A DNA stretch of 64,000 bases from Nitrospira sp. (lineage in GTDB: Bacteria > Nitrospirota > Nitrospiria > Nitrospirales > Nitrospiraceae), in NCBI GenBank assembly GCA_024760545.1, contig CP060501.1, positions 248,001-312,000 on the forward strand, given 5' to 3'. Position numbers and translations under genes: made by a program. Under the pieces are notes generated by a model. It did not search any database. It was not told the DNA's origin and saw only the letters and a program-made list of their open reading frames with translations. Positions 51,973 to 61,302 of this stretch are shown piece after piece. The number at the start of each line of letters is the position of its first letter. Position 1 is the stretch's first letter.

Positions 51973-52740
51973 ATGCCCGGTAAAACCCGTATCATTAAAG
52001 GAATACGGTCCCATAGCAATGGGGCGGTTTCCAAGCCAGATGCCTCCCGACATCATAACGGTGCGGATCACGCGTTCACCGTGAACGAGCGCAAGGCCGT
52101 CTATCGCGCCATTTTTGAGCGCCGCGATGTCCGTCGCAATTTTCTGCCGACACCGATTCCCAACAAAGTGCTGACCCGGTTGCTGACGGCGGCTCATCAC
52201 GCCGGTTCAGTCGGGTTCATGCAGCCATGGGACTTTGTGGTCATCCGCGATCGTTCGACAAAACGTGCAGTGAAGAGCTTATTCAATGAAGTGAATGCTA
52301 AGGCTGCGGCACGGTATACCGGCAGCAGGGCGGCTCTCTATCGAAGCTTGAAACTGGAGGGCATCGAGGAAGCGCCGGTCAATCTTTGTGTGACGTGCAG
52401 CCGGCGGCGTGGCGGTCCGCATGTCCTGGGCCGTGCGACGGTGCGCGAGACGGATTTGTACAGCACGTGCTGTGCCGTTCAGAATCTCTGGCTGGCCGCT
52501 CGTGCAGAAGGTATCGGTGTCGGCTGGGTCAGTATTCTGGACCACGAGGCGCTGAAGCGGGTGGTCGGCGTCCCCAAGTCGGTGACGGTGCTGGCCTATC
52601 TTTGCCTTGGATATGTGGCCGGCTTTGAGGCGCGGCCCGATCTTGAAACCGTGGGGTGGCGGAAGCGGATTCCGGTTGGCCGGTTGATCCATTATGAGTC
52701 ATGGGGCAACCGAGCCCGTGATAGGAGGGGGGAAAGGTGA
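51973..52740 (+). CDS. bluB: 5,6-dimethylbenzimidazole synthase BluB
   Basis: A nitroreductase-fold enzyme of ~255 residues that fragments reduced FMN to make the lower ligand of B12. Motifs: RRDVRRNFLPTPIP, AAHHAGSVGFMQPWDFVVI, LCVTCSRRRGGPHVLGRAT and CCAVQNLWLAARAEGIGVGWVSI (BluB signatures). ATG 51973 follows AAGGAAGG; the first ~35 residues are poorly conserved and the true start may be later. Presence with cobT indicates DMB is the native lower ligand. Confidence 0.9.
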   Translation: MPGKTRIIKGIRSHSNGAVSKPDASRHHNGADHAFTVNERKAVYRAIFERRDVRRNFLPTPIPNKVLTRLLTAAHHAGSVGFMQPWDFVVIRDRSTKRAVKSLFNEVNAKAAARYTGSRAALYRSLKLEGIEEAPVNLCVTCSRRRGGPHVLGRATVRETDLYSTCCAVQNLWLAARAEGIGVGWVSILDHEALKRVVGVPKSVTVLAYLCLGYVAGFEARPDLETVGWRKRIPVGRLIHYESWGNRARDRRGER

Positions 52741-53345
52741 TGCGCATCACCAAGGTTTACACGAGAACAGGGGACGCGGGAAAAACCAGGCTGGCGGGAG
52801 GGCAGCAGGTCTGGAAAGATAGTTTGCGCGTCGAAGCCTACGGGACGGTGGATGAGCTCAACGCGTCGGTCGGCGTGGTTCGCGTGATGAATGCCGACAT
52901 GACAGATGAGCACGAGGCTGCCCAGCGGCTCGAAGAAGAACTACGCTGGGTACAAAACAAGCTATTTGATGTCGGAAGCATTCTTGCGACGGCGCCCGGG
53001 CAGACGTTCAAGAATATGCCGCAAGTGGCGGCGCAGGATGTCACACGCCTGGAAAAACTGATTGATCGCTGCCAAAAAGATCTGGAACCCCTTAAAGAAT
53101 TCATCCTGCCGGGAGGGGGGAAAGTGTCCGGCTTTCTGCATCAGGCCAGGACGATCTGCCGCCGGGCAGAGCGGTTGTGCGTCGCACTATCGAAAACGGA
53201 ACCGGTAGAGCCTGCGATCATCAAGTTCGTCAATCGGCTCAGCGACGCCCTATTTGTATTGGCTCGTTGGGTGGCCAAGACTCAGGGTGAGTCGGAGTTC
53301 CTATGGGAGCGGGATGTCCAGCCCAAGAAGAACCAAGAAGCGTGA
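52740..53345 (+). CDS. PduO-type ATP:cob(I)alamin adenosyltransferase
   Basis: A 201-residue helical-bundle enzyme with TRTGDAGKTRLAGG, the signature near the N-terminus (vYTrtGDxGxT), GTVDELNASVG, the substrate-binding RRAERLCVAL and a C-terminal NRLSDALFVLARW. It does the same reaction as CobO with a different fold. ATG 52740 overlaps the bluB stop; AGGAGGGG is upstream. Confidence 0.93.
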   Translation: MRITKVYTRTGDAGKTRLAGGQQVWKDSLRVEAYGTVDELNASVGVVRVMNADMTDEHEAAQRLEEELRWVQNKLFDVGSILATAPGQTFKNMPQVAAQDVTRLEKLIDRCQKDLEPLKEFILPGGGKVSGFLHQARTICRRAERLCVALSKTEPVEPAIIKFVNRLSDALFVLARWVAKTQGESEFLWERDVQPKKNQEA

Positions 53346-53871
53346 TCGAGCCCAGCCTGCGGGGAAACTGATATTTGTTCTCGGTGGGGCGGCGTCAGGC
53401 AAAAGCGAGGTGGCGCTTCGCCTGGGACAAGGGGACCGGCCGAAGGCCTTTGTCGCAACCGGCCAGGCGCTGGATGATGAGATGATGGCTCGGATTACTC
53501 GGCATCAATCGACCCGCCCTTCCGACTGGGTGACGTTTGAGGTTCCAGCGAAGCTCGTGAATTGGCTTGATAGAAAAGGGAAGCAATATCAATCTATTGT
53601 TATAGATTGTCTTACGTTATGGTTGAATAATTTAGGCGGGAAGATTACTGAAAAAATGCTCGTTGAAGAGATCGCGAGATTGCTTCAAGCCATTCGAAAG
53701 GTACCGGCGAAAGTGGTGCTCGTCAGTAATGAACTCGGGATGAGTCTGGTCCCGGTTGGACCGGACGTCCGGCGCTTTCGCGATCTGGCCGGAAAGATGA
53801 ACCAGCTGGTGGCGGATGAAGCCGATGAAGTCCACTTTGTCGTGAGCGGCCAGACCTTAAGGCTGAAGTAA
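53314..53871 (+). CDS. cobU: Adenosylcobinamide kinase/guanylyltransferase CobU
   Basis: A 185-residue enzyme with P-loop FVLGGAASGKSEVAL, VATGQALDDEM-ARITRHQ with the guanylylated His, IDCLTLWLNNL and VSNELGMSLVP. It makes adenosylcobinamide-GDP. ATG 53314 overlaps the pduO-type gene by 32 bp, an unusually long overlap; an internal start near 53361 would remove it but cut close to the P-loop. Confidence 0.93.
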   Translation: MSSPRRTKKRDRAQPAGKLIFVLGGAASGKSEVALRLGQGDRPKAFVATGQALDDEMMARITRHQSTRPSDWVTFEVPAKLVNWLDRKGKQYQSIVIDCLTLWLNNLGGKITEKMLVEEIARLLQAIRKVPAKVVLVSNELGMSLVPVGPDVRRFRDLAGKMNQLVADEADEVHFVVSGQTLRLK

Positions 53872-53879
53872 AGGATGTC

Positions 53880-54935
53880 ATGAAACTAGTTGATGTAGTG
53901 GACAAAATTGAAGTGCCGGACGAGCAGATGGCCCGACAGGCTCAGGCTCGGCTCGATCGTTTGACCAAGCCGATAGGAAGTCTCGGCCGTCTGGAGGAAC
54001 TGGCCGTGCGGTATGCCATGATTGTCGGCGAAGTAAAGCCAAGCGTGCCGAAAGGTGTCGTCTTCACGTTTGCCGCGGACCATGGGATTGCCCGTGAAGG
54101 TGTCAGCGCCTATCCTCAAGAGGTCACACCGCAGATGGTGCTGAATTTCTTGCGCGGCGGCGCAGGGGTCAATGTGTTGGCGCGGCATGCCGGAATTGAA
54201 GTCCGTGTCGTCGATATCGGTGTCGCCTACGAATTCGGCTCGATACCCGGGCTGATCCACAAAAAGATCATGCCGGGAACCAATAGCTTTCTTACCGGAC
54301 CGGCGATGAGCCGAGAGCAGGCGGAGCAGGCCATTGCGGTCGGCATTCAGCTCGCGATTGACGCAGCCCACCAGGGAATCGGAATGATCGGAACCGGTGA
54401 AATGGGAATCGGCAACACCACGGCCAGCACTGCGATCACGGCCGTGATGACCGGGCGGCCGGTGGAGGAGGTGGCTGGGCGCGGAACGGGAATCGACGAT
54501 GCGGGCTATCGGCACAAGGTGTCGATCATCAAGGAGGCGCTCTCCTTTCACCATCTTGATTCGAGTGACGCATTGGAAGTTCTTTCGAAAGTAGGCGGAC
54601 TCGAAATCGCCGGACTCGTCGGCCTCATTCTTGGATCGGCTTCGGTGAGAGTGCCGGTCGTACTGGATGGATTCATTGCCGGAGCCGCCGCGCTGATCGC
54701 GGCTCGTCTACAGCCCAAGTGTCTTGGTTACATGATTGCATCCCATCGATCTGCGGAGCGCGGGCATCAGGTATTGCTCGACCATCTCGGATTGAAGCCG
54801 CTGCTGGATCTGGATCTACGGCTGGGTGAGGGGACCGGCGCTTGTTTGGCCATGAATCTGATGTGCGCCGCCATCAAGATCATGACGGAAATGGCAACGT
54901 TCGGCGAGGCAGGTGTGTCGGAGCGCCGAGCATGA
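53880..54935 (+). CDS. cobT: Nicotinate-nucleotide-dimethylbenzimidazole phosphoribosyltransferase CobT
   Basis: A 351-residue enzyme activating the lower ligand as alpha-ribazole phosphate. Motifs: LTKPIGSLGRLEELAVRYA, FAADHGIAREGVSAYPQEVT, MIGTGEMGIGNTTASTAI and the C-terminal DLDLRLGEGTGACLAMNLM with the catalytic Glu. Overlaps cobS by 4 bp. Confidence 0.95.
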   Translation: MKLVDVVDKIEVPDEQMARQAQARLDRLTKPIGSLGRLEELAVRYAMIVGEVKPSVPKGVVFTFAADHGIAREGVSAYPQEVTPQMVLNFLRGGAGVNVLARHAGIEVRVVDIGVAYEFGSIPGLIHKKIMPGTNSFLTGPAMSREQAEQAIAVGIQLAIDAAHQGIGMIGTGEMGIGNTTASTAITAVMTGRPVEEVAGRGTGIDDAGYRHKVSIIKEALSFHHLDSSDALEVLSKVGGLEIAGLVGLILGSASVRVPVVLDGFIAGAAALIAARLQPKCLGYMIASHRSAERGHQVLLDHLGLKPLLDLDLRLGEGTGACLAMNLMCAAIKIMTEMATFGEAGVSERRA

Positions 54936-55696
54936 CAACTTTCGTTCGGCCTTTTCTATTCGCTTGGCATTTCTTGACCGCGGTTCCGCTGAGTCGTCGT
55001 CATCATGAGCCGACCGCAACGGAGCTGGCTGCGTCAATGGCGTGGTATTCCACCGTGGGTCTCATGATCGGTGGCGCGCTGGCGTTGGCGGACGCGGTAC
55101 TGGCCAAACTGTTTGCCATGGAGGTCGTGAACGTATTGGTGATCGTGCTGCTCGTCGCGATAACTCGTGGATTACATCAAGACGGATTGGCGGATACGCT
55201 TGACGGTCTTGCCGGCGGCCGAACGCCGGCCGATCGTTTATCTATCATGCGTGATCCGAGGATCGGTGCGATTGGCGCGACTGGTCTTTTCTTGTCGTTG
55301 ATTCTCCGTTATGCGGCCTTGGCGGGGCTTCCGTCGTCACTCCGTATTCCAGCTCTCGTTTGCATGCCGGCCTTGGGCCGTTGGGCCATGGTCACCTTAG
55401 CATGGCTCTCTCCCTACGCAAGAACAGAAGGCGGATTGGCCGCTCCATTCCTCGTGCATTTGTCCTGGTTTCACGTGTTGGGATCGACCGTCGTCCTGGC
55501 CGTCGCGCTTGTTCTAGGCCTAGGCGCCCCTGCAACGATGATGGCGTTAATCGGATGCTGTGTCGTCATCGTTGCCATTCAGGCCAGCTGTCGGGCTTTG
55601 TTCGGTGGCATCACGGGCGATACTCTGGGCGCCACGAATGAAGTCGTCGAGATCCTCTTCTTGCTCTTTCTCCCACTGTTGCTTGTCCTATCATGA
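54932..55696 (+). CDS. cobS: Adenosylcobinamide-GDP ribazoletransferase CobS
   Basis: A 254-residue polytopic membrane protein joining adenosylcobinamide-GDP with ribazole phosphate. HFLTAVPL near the start, LHQDGLADTLDGLAGGRTPADRLSIMRDPRIGAIG (acidic metal-binding region) and a terminal GDTLGATNEVVEI are typical. ATG 54932. Confidence 0.94.
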   Translation: MTTFVRPFLFAWHFLTAVPLSRRHHEPTATELAASMAWYSTVGLMIGGALALADAVLAKLFAMEVVNVLVIVLLVAITRGLHQDGLADTLDGLAGGRTPADRLSIMRDPRIGAIGATGLFLSLILRYAALAGLPSSLRIPALVCMPALGRWAMVTLAWLSPYARTEGGLAAPFLVHLSWFHVLGSTVVLAVALVLGLGAPATMMALIGCCVVIVAIQASCRALFGGITGDTLGATNEVVEILFLLFLPLLLVLS

Positions 55697-56649
55697 CCGG
55701 CGGCGAATTGCTGCTCGCAGCGAGCATCGATGCCGTGGCGGGAGATCCTCGGTGGTTTCCACATCCCGTTCGTGGCATGGGGGCAGTGATTGCGTGGTAC
55801 GACAGGTCTGTCAGAAAGATCTGTCGGAATCCGTATGCACTCCGCACAGGCGGTCTGCTGCTGGCGCTCGGGTTGCCGGCGTCTGTATTTTTCTTCACCC
55901 GCGAACTCATTGCGCTGACCGACCAGGTGACCTGGTGGCTGGGAAGCCTGGTGTCGGTCGGGCTTGCATGGACGACGCTGGCGGGGCGCGATCTGTGGAA
56001 TCATGTGTCGGCGGTAAGGGGACAACTGGAGCAGGGCAATCTCACCGAGGCTCGTCGAGCTGTCAGCCAAATCGTTGGTCGGGATACTGACCAACTCTCA
56101 GAGGAGGAGATTGTTCGTGCGTCGATTGAAACCGTGGCGGAAAGCACGAGCGATGGAATTATCGCACCGTTGTTCTATCTGATGATGGGAGGCGCTCCGC
56201 TGGCTCTTGCGTACAAGGCCGTGAATACATTGGATTCGATGATCGGCCACAAAGACGAACGGTACGTCGATTTTGGCTGGGCCTCCGCCCGGCTCGATGA
56301 CATTGCCAACTGGATTCCAGCCCGCCTGTCCGCCGTCCTTCTTCTCCTTGCGGCTGGCTTAGTCACGGGTCAGGGTGATCGCGTGAGGGCCGGGTGGCGT
56401 GCGCTTTGCCGTGACGGCGGCAAGCACCCAAGTCCGAACAGCGGACAACCGGAGGCGGCGATGGCCGGGTCCTTGGGAGTTCAACTGGGAGGAGTCAATT
56501 ACTACGGGGGAGTACCAGATGAACGACCTGTCATCGGAATACCTGGACGTCGGCCTCTGGTGAAGGACCTCGTGATCGCATCTCGTATCATGATCGTCGC
56601 GTGTCTCTTGGGCGTGATTCTGACGGTAGGAACGGTATGGCTCGTCTGA
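55693..56649 (+). CDS. cbiB: Adenosylcobinamide-phosphate synthase CbiB
   Basis: A 318-residue membrane protein (DAVAGDPRWFPHPVRGMG, VGRDTDQLSEEEIVRASIET, AEStSDGIIAPLFYLMMGGAP, VNTLDSMIGHKDERYVDFGWASARLDDIANWIPAR) attaching aminopropanol phosphate to adenosylcobyrate. Overlaps both neighbours. Called CobD in the aerobic nomenclature. Confidence 0.94.
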   Translation: MTGGELLLAASIDAVAGDPRWFPHPVRGMGAVIAWYDRSVRKICRNPYALRTGGLLLALGLPASVFFFTRELIALTDQVTWWLGSLVSVGLAWTTLAGRDLWNHVSAVRGQLEQGNLTEARRAVSQIVGRDTDQLSEEEIVRASIETVAESTSDGIIAPLFYLMMGGAPLALAYKAVNTLDSMIGHKDERYVDFGWASARLDDIANWIPARLSAVLLLLAAGLVTGQGDRVRAGWRALCRDGGKHPSPNSGQPEAAMAGSLGVQLGGVNYYGGVPDERPVIGIPGRRPLVKDLVIASRIMIVACLLGVILTVGTVWLV

Positions 56650-57752
56650 AAAGTCCAATCCATGGCGGCAATGTTTACGCGGCGTCGCGTGAACTTGGCC
56701 ATGACATCACGAAACTCATCGACTTCAGCGCCAGTATCAACCCGTTAGGTCCTTCGCCGCATGTCTGGCGCGCAATCGTCAACGCTCGCCATCTGTTACG
56801 TCACTATCCCGACCCGGATTGTTGGGATCTCCGCCAGACACTGGCCAGATACTGGCAAACAACTCCGGAACGGATCGTGATGGGAAATGGATCGACGGAA
56901 TTGATCGATGCGCTTCCTCGCGCACTCAGCATTCGTCATCTCCTGATTGCGCAGCCCACTTTCTCGGAATATGCCGCATCGATGGCGCGAGCCGGAGGGT
57001 GTGTGGATGCTGTCTATGCGAAGCGTCGGGAGCAATACGCGCAACCGATCGATGCCTTGTGTCGTGTCATGGAGAAACGGCGGAGCACATCCAAGACCGT
57101 CGACGGAGTCATGCTCTGCAATCCCAATAGTCCAAGCGGGCAAACCTGTTCCATCGATGATGTCCGGCGGTTGGCACGTATTGCGCAGCGCCGAGGGATT
57201 TGGTTGGTCATAGACGAAGCATTTGCCGATTATTGCCCGGAGCGATCATTTCTTCCAGAGGCCGCTTCGTGGCCTCGTGTCGTCATCTTGCGCAGCATCA
57301 CCAAGTTTTACGCCTTGCCCGGACTGCGGATTGGATATGCGGTGGCTGCGCCTTCAGTGATTCAATCCTTCCGTAAGCAGATTTCGACGTGGTCCGTGAA
57401 TGCGATGGGACAAGTGGCTGCGCTCGCCGCGGTAAATGACCGGGCTCACGCGCGAAAGAGCGTTCGGTTCATGACGAGAGAACGGAAACGGTTCAGAAAC
57501 CTGCTTGCCGCCCTGCCCGGCTGTTCAGTGATGCCGACGTATGCCAACTATTTCCTTGTGGAATTACCACGTGGATGGCGGTCACGTGAAATGGCCGAAC
57601 CGTTGCGGGTCGAAGGGCTCTTGGTTCGCGACTGTTCTGTTATTCCAGGAATGAACTCCCGTTCCATTCGCGTTGCCGTGCGCTCTCGACAAGAGAATGA
57701 CCGGCTCATCCAAGCCTTGTCGAAGCTGCTTCACCAAGAAAAGTTGCGATGA
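56637..57752 (+). CDS. cobD: PLP-dependent threonine-phosphate decarboxylase (CobD/CobC type)
   Basis: A 371-residue class I/II aminotransferase-fold enzyme. HGGNVYAASRE, DFSASINPLGP, GNGSTELI, CNPNSPSGQ, WLVIDEAFADY and the PLP lysine in RSITKFYALPGLRIGY are present. It makes (R)-1-amino-2-propanol phosphate for CbiB. ATG 56637 overlaps cbiB by 13 bp. Confidence 0.92.
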   Translation: MARLKSPIHGGNVYAASRELGHDITKLIDFSASINPLGPSPHVWRAIVNARHLLRHYPDPDCWDLRQTLARYWQTTPERIVMGNGSTELIDALPRALSIRHLLIAQPTFSEYAASMARAGGCVDAVYAKRREQYAQPIDALCRVMEKRRSTSKTVDGVMLCNPNSPSGQTCSIDDVRRLARIAQRRGIWLVIDEAFADYCPERSFLPEAASWPRVVILRSITKFYALPGLRIGYAVAAPSVIQSFRKQISTWSVNAMGQVAALAAVNDRAHARKSVRFMTRERKRFRNLLAALPGCSVMPTYANYFLVELPRGWRSREMAEPLRVEGLLVRDCSVIPGMNSRSIRVAVRSRQENDRLIQALSKLLHQEKLR

Positions 57753-58465
57753 AGGGAACTTCGACACGCGTCCGTACCCAATATCAAGTGATTGGCCCCA
57801 CACTCGTGATCAGTCTCGGAGGCCGAAGGCGTGTGCTGTCGTCTGCCCCGCAAGGTGGAGGGTTCAGTCCGGCTTCCCACATTCTCAACCATCAAGTTGA
57901 AACGAGGCCCGGTTCGAATGGGCCCTTTCCTGATCCGGCGCGCTATCTGCGAAAGTTGGCCACTCAACTTGGGGTTGCTCCGGGAACGATCGGGTTGATG
58001 ACTGCAGTACCGATGACGCAATTAGTCATGGCTCGAGCTGCAGCGGGGCGGCTCTGGGTGGAATGTTTTGCCACCGTTGGAGTGACGAATGCAGTTCGGG
58101 CCGGGGACTGGCCGCTGCGCCGCATTCATCGAAGGGAAACATCCAGACCCGGAACGATCAATCTCATCATCGTCACGAACGGGAGTCTTTCAGGCGCTGC
58201 TATGGTCGGCGCGGTGCAGGTTGCCACCGAGGCCAAGACGGGTGTCCTGCGCGATCATGGGGTGCCGACGTGGGAGGGCCGGTCCGGTGCGACCGGGACC
58301 GGCACGGATGCGGTCGTGATTGCGTGTCAGGCGCGCGGGCTAGGACCTCCGCATATGTATAGTGGCACTCACACGATCATGGGTGTGCTGGTCGGGCGAG
58401 TGGTGGCTGATTGCGTCTCTCGCGGTTTAGCCAAGGCAAAGCAGTGGCAAAGGAACCATCGATGA
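57749..58465 (+). CDS. cbiZ: Adenosylcobinamide amidohydrolase CbiZ
   Basis: A 238-residue enzyme that removes the aminopropanol side chain from salvaged (pseudo)cobinamides, giving adenosylcobyrate for rebuilding with DMB. Motifs: SSAPQGGGFSPASHILNHQV, GLMTAVPM, VTNGSLSGAAMVGAVQVATEAK and ATGTGTDAVVIAC with PHMYSGTHTIMG. Its presence beside bluB and cobT points to corrinoid remodelling. Confidence 0.92.
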   Translation: MKGTSTRVRTQYQVIGPTLVISLGGRRRVLSSAPQGGGFSPASHILNHQVETRPGSNGPFPDPARYLRKLATQLGVAPGTIGLMTAVPMTQLVMARAAAGRLWVECFATVGVTNAVRAGDWPLRRIHRRETSRPGTINLIIVTNGSLSGAAMVGAVQVATEAKTGVLRDHGVPTWEGRSGATGTGTDAVVIACQARGLGPPHMYSGTHTIMGVLVGRVVADCVSRGLAKAKQWQRNHR

Positions 58466-60003
58466 AGGCACGCGCTCTCGCGGTGCTCGGTACAGGGTCA
58501 GATGTGGGCAAAAGCCTGATCACGGCCGGCCTGTGCCGATTGCTGTATCGGACCGGTGCGCGTGTCGCGCCGTTCAAAGCCCAAAACATGTCGTTGAATT
58601 CGTTCGTCACTCCCGCCGGCTCTGAAATCGGAAGAGCTCAAGCGTTGCAGGCGGAGGCCTGCGGGATTCCGCCCCATGTCGATATGAACCCGATTCTCCT
58701 CAAGCCGGAGTTCGACGACTGCTCGCAGGTCGTCGTGCTTGGAAAAGTGTTCGCGAAGCAGAAGGCATCGTCGTATTTCGAGGGTCGGCGGACGCTCTGG
58801 ACTGTCGTTGAAGAGAGTTATGCTCGGTTGGCGAGCCGATACGAAGCGATCGTGATTGAAGGCGCGGGCAGCGCGGCGGAAGTCAATCTCCGGGAGCGCG
58901 ATCTGGTCAATTGGCCTGTCGTGAAGTTGGCTGATGCCAAAGTGCTCCTGGTGGCGGATATCGATCGGGGCGGGGTATTTGCTCAAGTGCTTGGAACATT
59001 GGATCTGTTGGAGGCAGAGGAGCGCGCGAGAGTCTGCGGGGTTATTATCAACAAATTCCGTGGCGACGCGACGTTATTCGACGATGGCGTGCAATTCTTG
59101 GAGTCCCGAGGCGGGATCCCGGTGTTGGGTGTGGTCCCGTTTCTTCGTGATCTCGTGCTCGATCAAGAAGATAGTCTTGACCTCGTCCGTCATGGAGCAA
59201 CCAATTTTTCGACTGACCGGATCAACATCGCGGTGATTTTGTTGCCGCACATGAGCAACTTTACTGATTTCAATGCGTTGGCGGCCGAGGGGGATGTTGC
59301 GTTGAAGTATGCCGCTTCGCCATCGAATCTCATCGATGCGGACGTGGTGATCATTCCAGGGAGCAAGAATACGTTGGCGGACTTGTCTTTCTTGCAAAAG
59401 AAAGGCTATGGGTCAGCACTCGATGATCATGTGCATGGTCGGCGAGAACTGATCGGTATCTGCGGTGGCTATCAGATGCTTGGCCGACAGATATCGGATC
59501 CTCATGAAGTTGAACAGGGCGGTACGAGTTATGGACTGGGCTACCTGAATACGGAGACGGAGCTCACGCAGACCAAGCGGACCGCGCAAGTGGAAGCTCA
59601 CCCGACGCACGCCCTTGTGGGTGATCATAATGTGGTCCGCGGGTATCACATTCACATGGGCGTCACGCTGCGCGGAAATGAAAGTCCGTGTTTTAGAGTC
59701 AGCCGATATGTAGCATCGAATGGGGAGACTCAATCATCGCCCGCTCCGAAGGAGGAAGTATTCGATGGAGCGATCCGGAATGATGGCCTTGTGTGGGGCA
59801 CGTACATCCACGGTGTATTTGATGAATCTGGGTTTCGCCGAGCCTGGCTCAATCGTGCTCGCACGAGAAAAGGGCTTCCTCCACTTGAAGAATTCACGTC
59901 AGCGGTTGTGACGGATCGACTAGCCGGAGAACTTGATCGGTGGGCTGATCATTTGTCCCATCACCTCGATGTGTCTCGCCTCGGCGAATATTTTCACCCA
60001 TAA
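58462..60003 (+). CDS. cobQ: Cobyric acid synthase CobQ/CbiP
   Basis: A 513-residue glutamine amidotransferase adding four amides (b, d, e, g). P-loop VLGTGSDVGKSLITAGLCR, FKAQNMSLNSFVTPAGSEIGRAQ, IEGAGSAAEVNLRERDLVN, ADIDRGGVFAQ, PGSKNTLADL, GICGGYQMLG with the nucleophilic Cys, and YIHGVFD. ATG 58462; overlaps cbiZ by 4 bp. Last gene of the cobalamin run. Confidence 0.95.
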   Translation: MKARALAVLGTGSDVGKSLITAGLCRLLYRTGARVAPFKAQNMSLNSFVTPAGSEIGRAQALQAEACGIPPHVDMNPILLKPEFDDCSQVVVLGKVFAKQKASSYFEGRRTLWTVVEESYARLASRYEAIVIEGAGSAAEVNLRERDLVNWPVVKLADAKVLLVADIDRGGVFAQVLGTLDLLEAEERARVCGVIINKFRGDATLFDDGVQFLESRGGIPVLGVVPFLRDLVLDQEDSLDLVRHGATNFSTDRINIAVILLPHMSNFTDFNALAAEGDVALKYAASPSNLIDADVVIIPGSKNTLADLSFLQKKGYGSALDDHVHGRRELIGICGGYQMLGRQISDPHEVEQGGTSYGLGYLNTETELTQTKRTAQVEAHPTHALVGDHNVVRGYHIHMGVTLRGNESPCFRVSRYVASNGETQSSPAPKEEVFDGAIRNDGLVWGTYIHGVFDESGFRRAWLNRARTRKGLPPLEEFTSAVVTDRLAGELDRWADHLSHHLDVSRLGEYFHP

Positions 60004-60319
60004 ATGCCTCTGCTCGACAAGGCATCCTGCCTATCATCCATGTAGTTGATTATCACTACGTTTTTACTGATTTAGGCATCAATATCGGCTTCAATTTTCG
60101 CATGGAGCGATGCCGATATTCAGCGTTTTCTTGCCATCCATCAACAAGTCGTTACACTGCATGGGACAGCATGATTCGACGATGTGGGGATGAGAAAACG
60201 TGCCTTGGGTACGAGCGATGAGGCAGGTGCAGGCAATGGATTGATCTGCGCGATCAGTGTGGTGAGGCCGATGCGCTGAGAACAGCCTGAGAGTCCATTG
60301 AAAGGAGAGGAAAGGCGTT
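60004..60319. other. Intergenic, 316 bp, with a weak terminator-like hairpin
   Basis: ATGCCT/AGGCAT around a ten-base loop (about 60004-60025) directly follows cobQ and may end the operon. The rest should hold the promoter of the chemosensory cluster; no clear -10/-35 or sigma-54 box was found. Confidence 0.4.
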
Positions 60320-60682
60320 ATGAGCAAAATCGTGGTCGTCGATGATTCATATGCAGAACTGCAGCTTATCGAGTCATATCTCAAGGCTGCCCACCATACC
60401 GTCCTGTCGTTCTCAACCGCAGACGGTTTGGAAGATAAGATCGCCTCTGAGAAGCCGGACCTCATTGTCTTGGACGTGGTGATGCCGGGTCGGAACGGAT
60501 TTCAGGCGTGCCGGGATTTGAAGAATGATGCTCGATTCAAGAACATCCCGATCGTGCTGTGCACCTCGAAGGGACAGGAAAGCGATAAATTCTGGGGGCA
60601 GCAACAAGGAGCCAACGGTCACGTCGTAAAACCCTTCAAATCGGAAGACCTTCTGCAGGCGGTGAAGCTAGCGCTTGGCTGA
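60320..60682 (+). CDS. CheY/PilH-like response regulator
   Basis: A 120-residue receiver with acidic pair D8/D9, phosphoacceptor D52 (IVLDVVMPGRNG), Thr in VLCTSKG and Lys in VVKPFKSEDL. GAAAGGAGAGG is upstream. As first gene of a cheY-cheW-mcp-cheA order it resembles PilG/PilH of the Pil-Chp pathway controlling twitching or second messengers. Confidence 0.92.
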   Translation: MSKIVVVDDSYAELQLIESYLKAAHHTVLSFSTADGLEDKIASEKPDLIVLDVVMPGRNGFQACRDLKNDARFKNIPIVLCTSKGQESDKFWGQQQGANGHVVKPFKSEDLLQAVKLALG

Positions 60683-60712
60683 GTGAGCTGATGATGCATG
60701 GGCCGGGAGACG

Positions 60713-61288
60713 ATGGATCCACTCTGTAACTTACCCCAGCTTAGCCCAGACGCAACACTGGAGCAGGCAAGATCGACAGGTACCTTGAGAGTCTGCCTGA
60801 TCACACTGGGAGGAAGAAGCTTTGCCATAGACCTAGGCCACGTTCGTGAAGTCTTCAAACTTGAGTCGATCACGCCGGTGCCCGGCATGCCCGCAACGCT
60901 GGTTGGCGTCGCCAATCTACGCGGGACCATTATCCCCCTGGCCGATTTACGGTCGACTTTGGGTACATCTATTATGGCGGACGTCCAAAAATATGCGGTG
61001 ATCGTACGACATGGCGCTCAACAAGTCGGTATCCTGATCGACGAGGTGCCCGAAATCCGCACCATCGATATTGACGACCTGTCGTCCCCATCGGTCCGTG
61101 ATGCGGCTGTCGATCATCCGTTTCTTTCCAGGTTGTTCAAAGCCGAAAACAACGTGAGGGGCATGCTGGAAGTGTCGCGATTGCTGGCCTCGGTGGAGGA
61201 AGTGAGCGGCGACGCTCGTGTGTCCGTGCACGGTAAGCATGACGGGAGCGATGGCGCGACCGGCACCGGATCGTATCTCGGTCGGTGA
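60713..61288 (+). CDS. CheW/PilI-like adaptor
   Basis: A ~191-residue single CheW domain ([64 protein letters not shown]) linking receptor and kinase. ATG 60713 is preferred for GGGAG upstream; ATG 60698 is possible. The 3' end comes 14 bp before the receptor start. Confidence 0.9.
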   Translation: MDPLCNLPQLSPDATLEQARSTGTLRVCLITLGGRSFAIDLGHVREVFKLESITPVPGMPATLVGVANLRGTIIPLADLRSTLGTSIMADVQKYAVIVRHGAQQVGILIDEVPEIRTIDIDDLSSPSVRDAAVDHPFLSRLFKAENNVRGMLEVSRLLASVEEVSGDARVSVHGKHDGSDGATGTGSYLGR

Positions 61289-61302
61289 GGAGGAGGGAAG
61301 TC

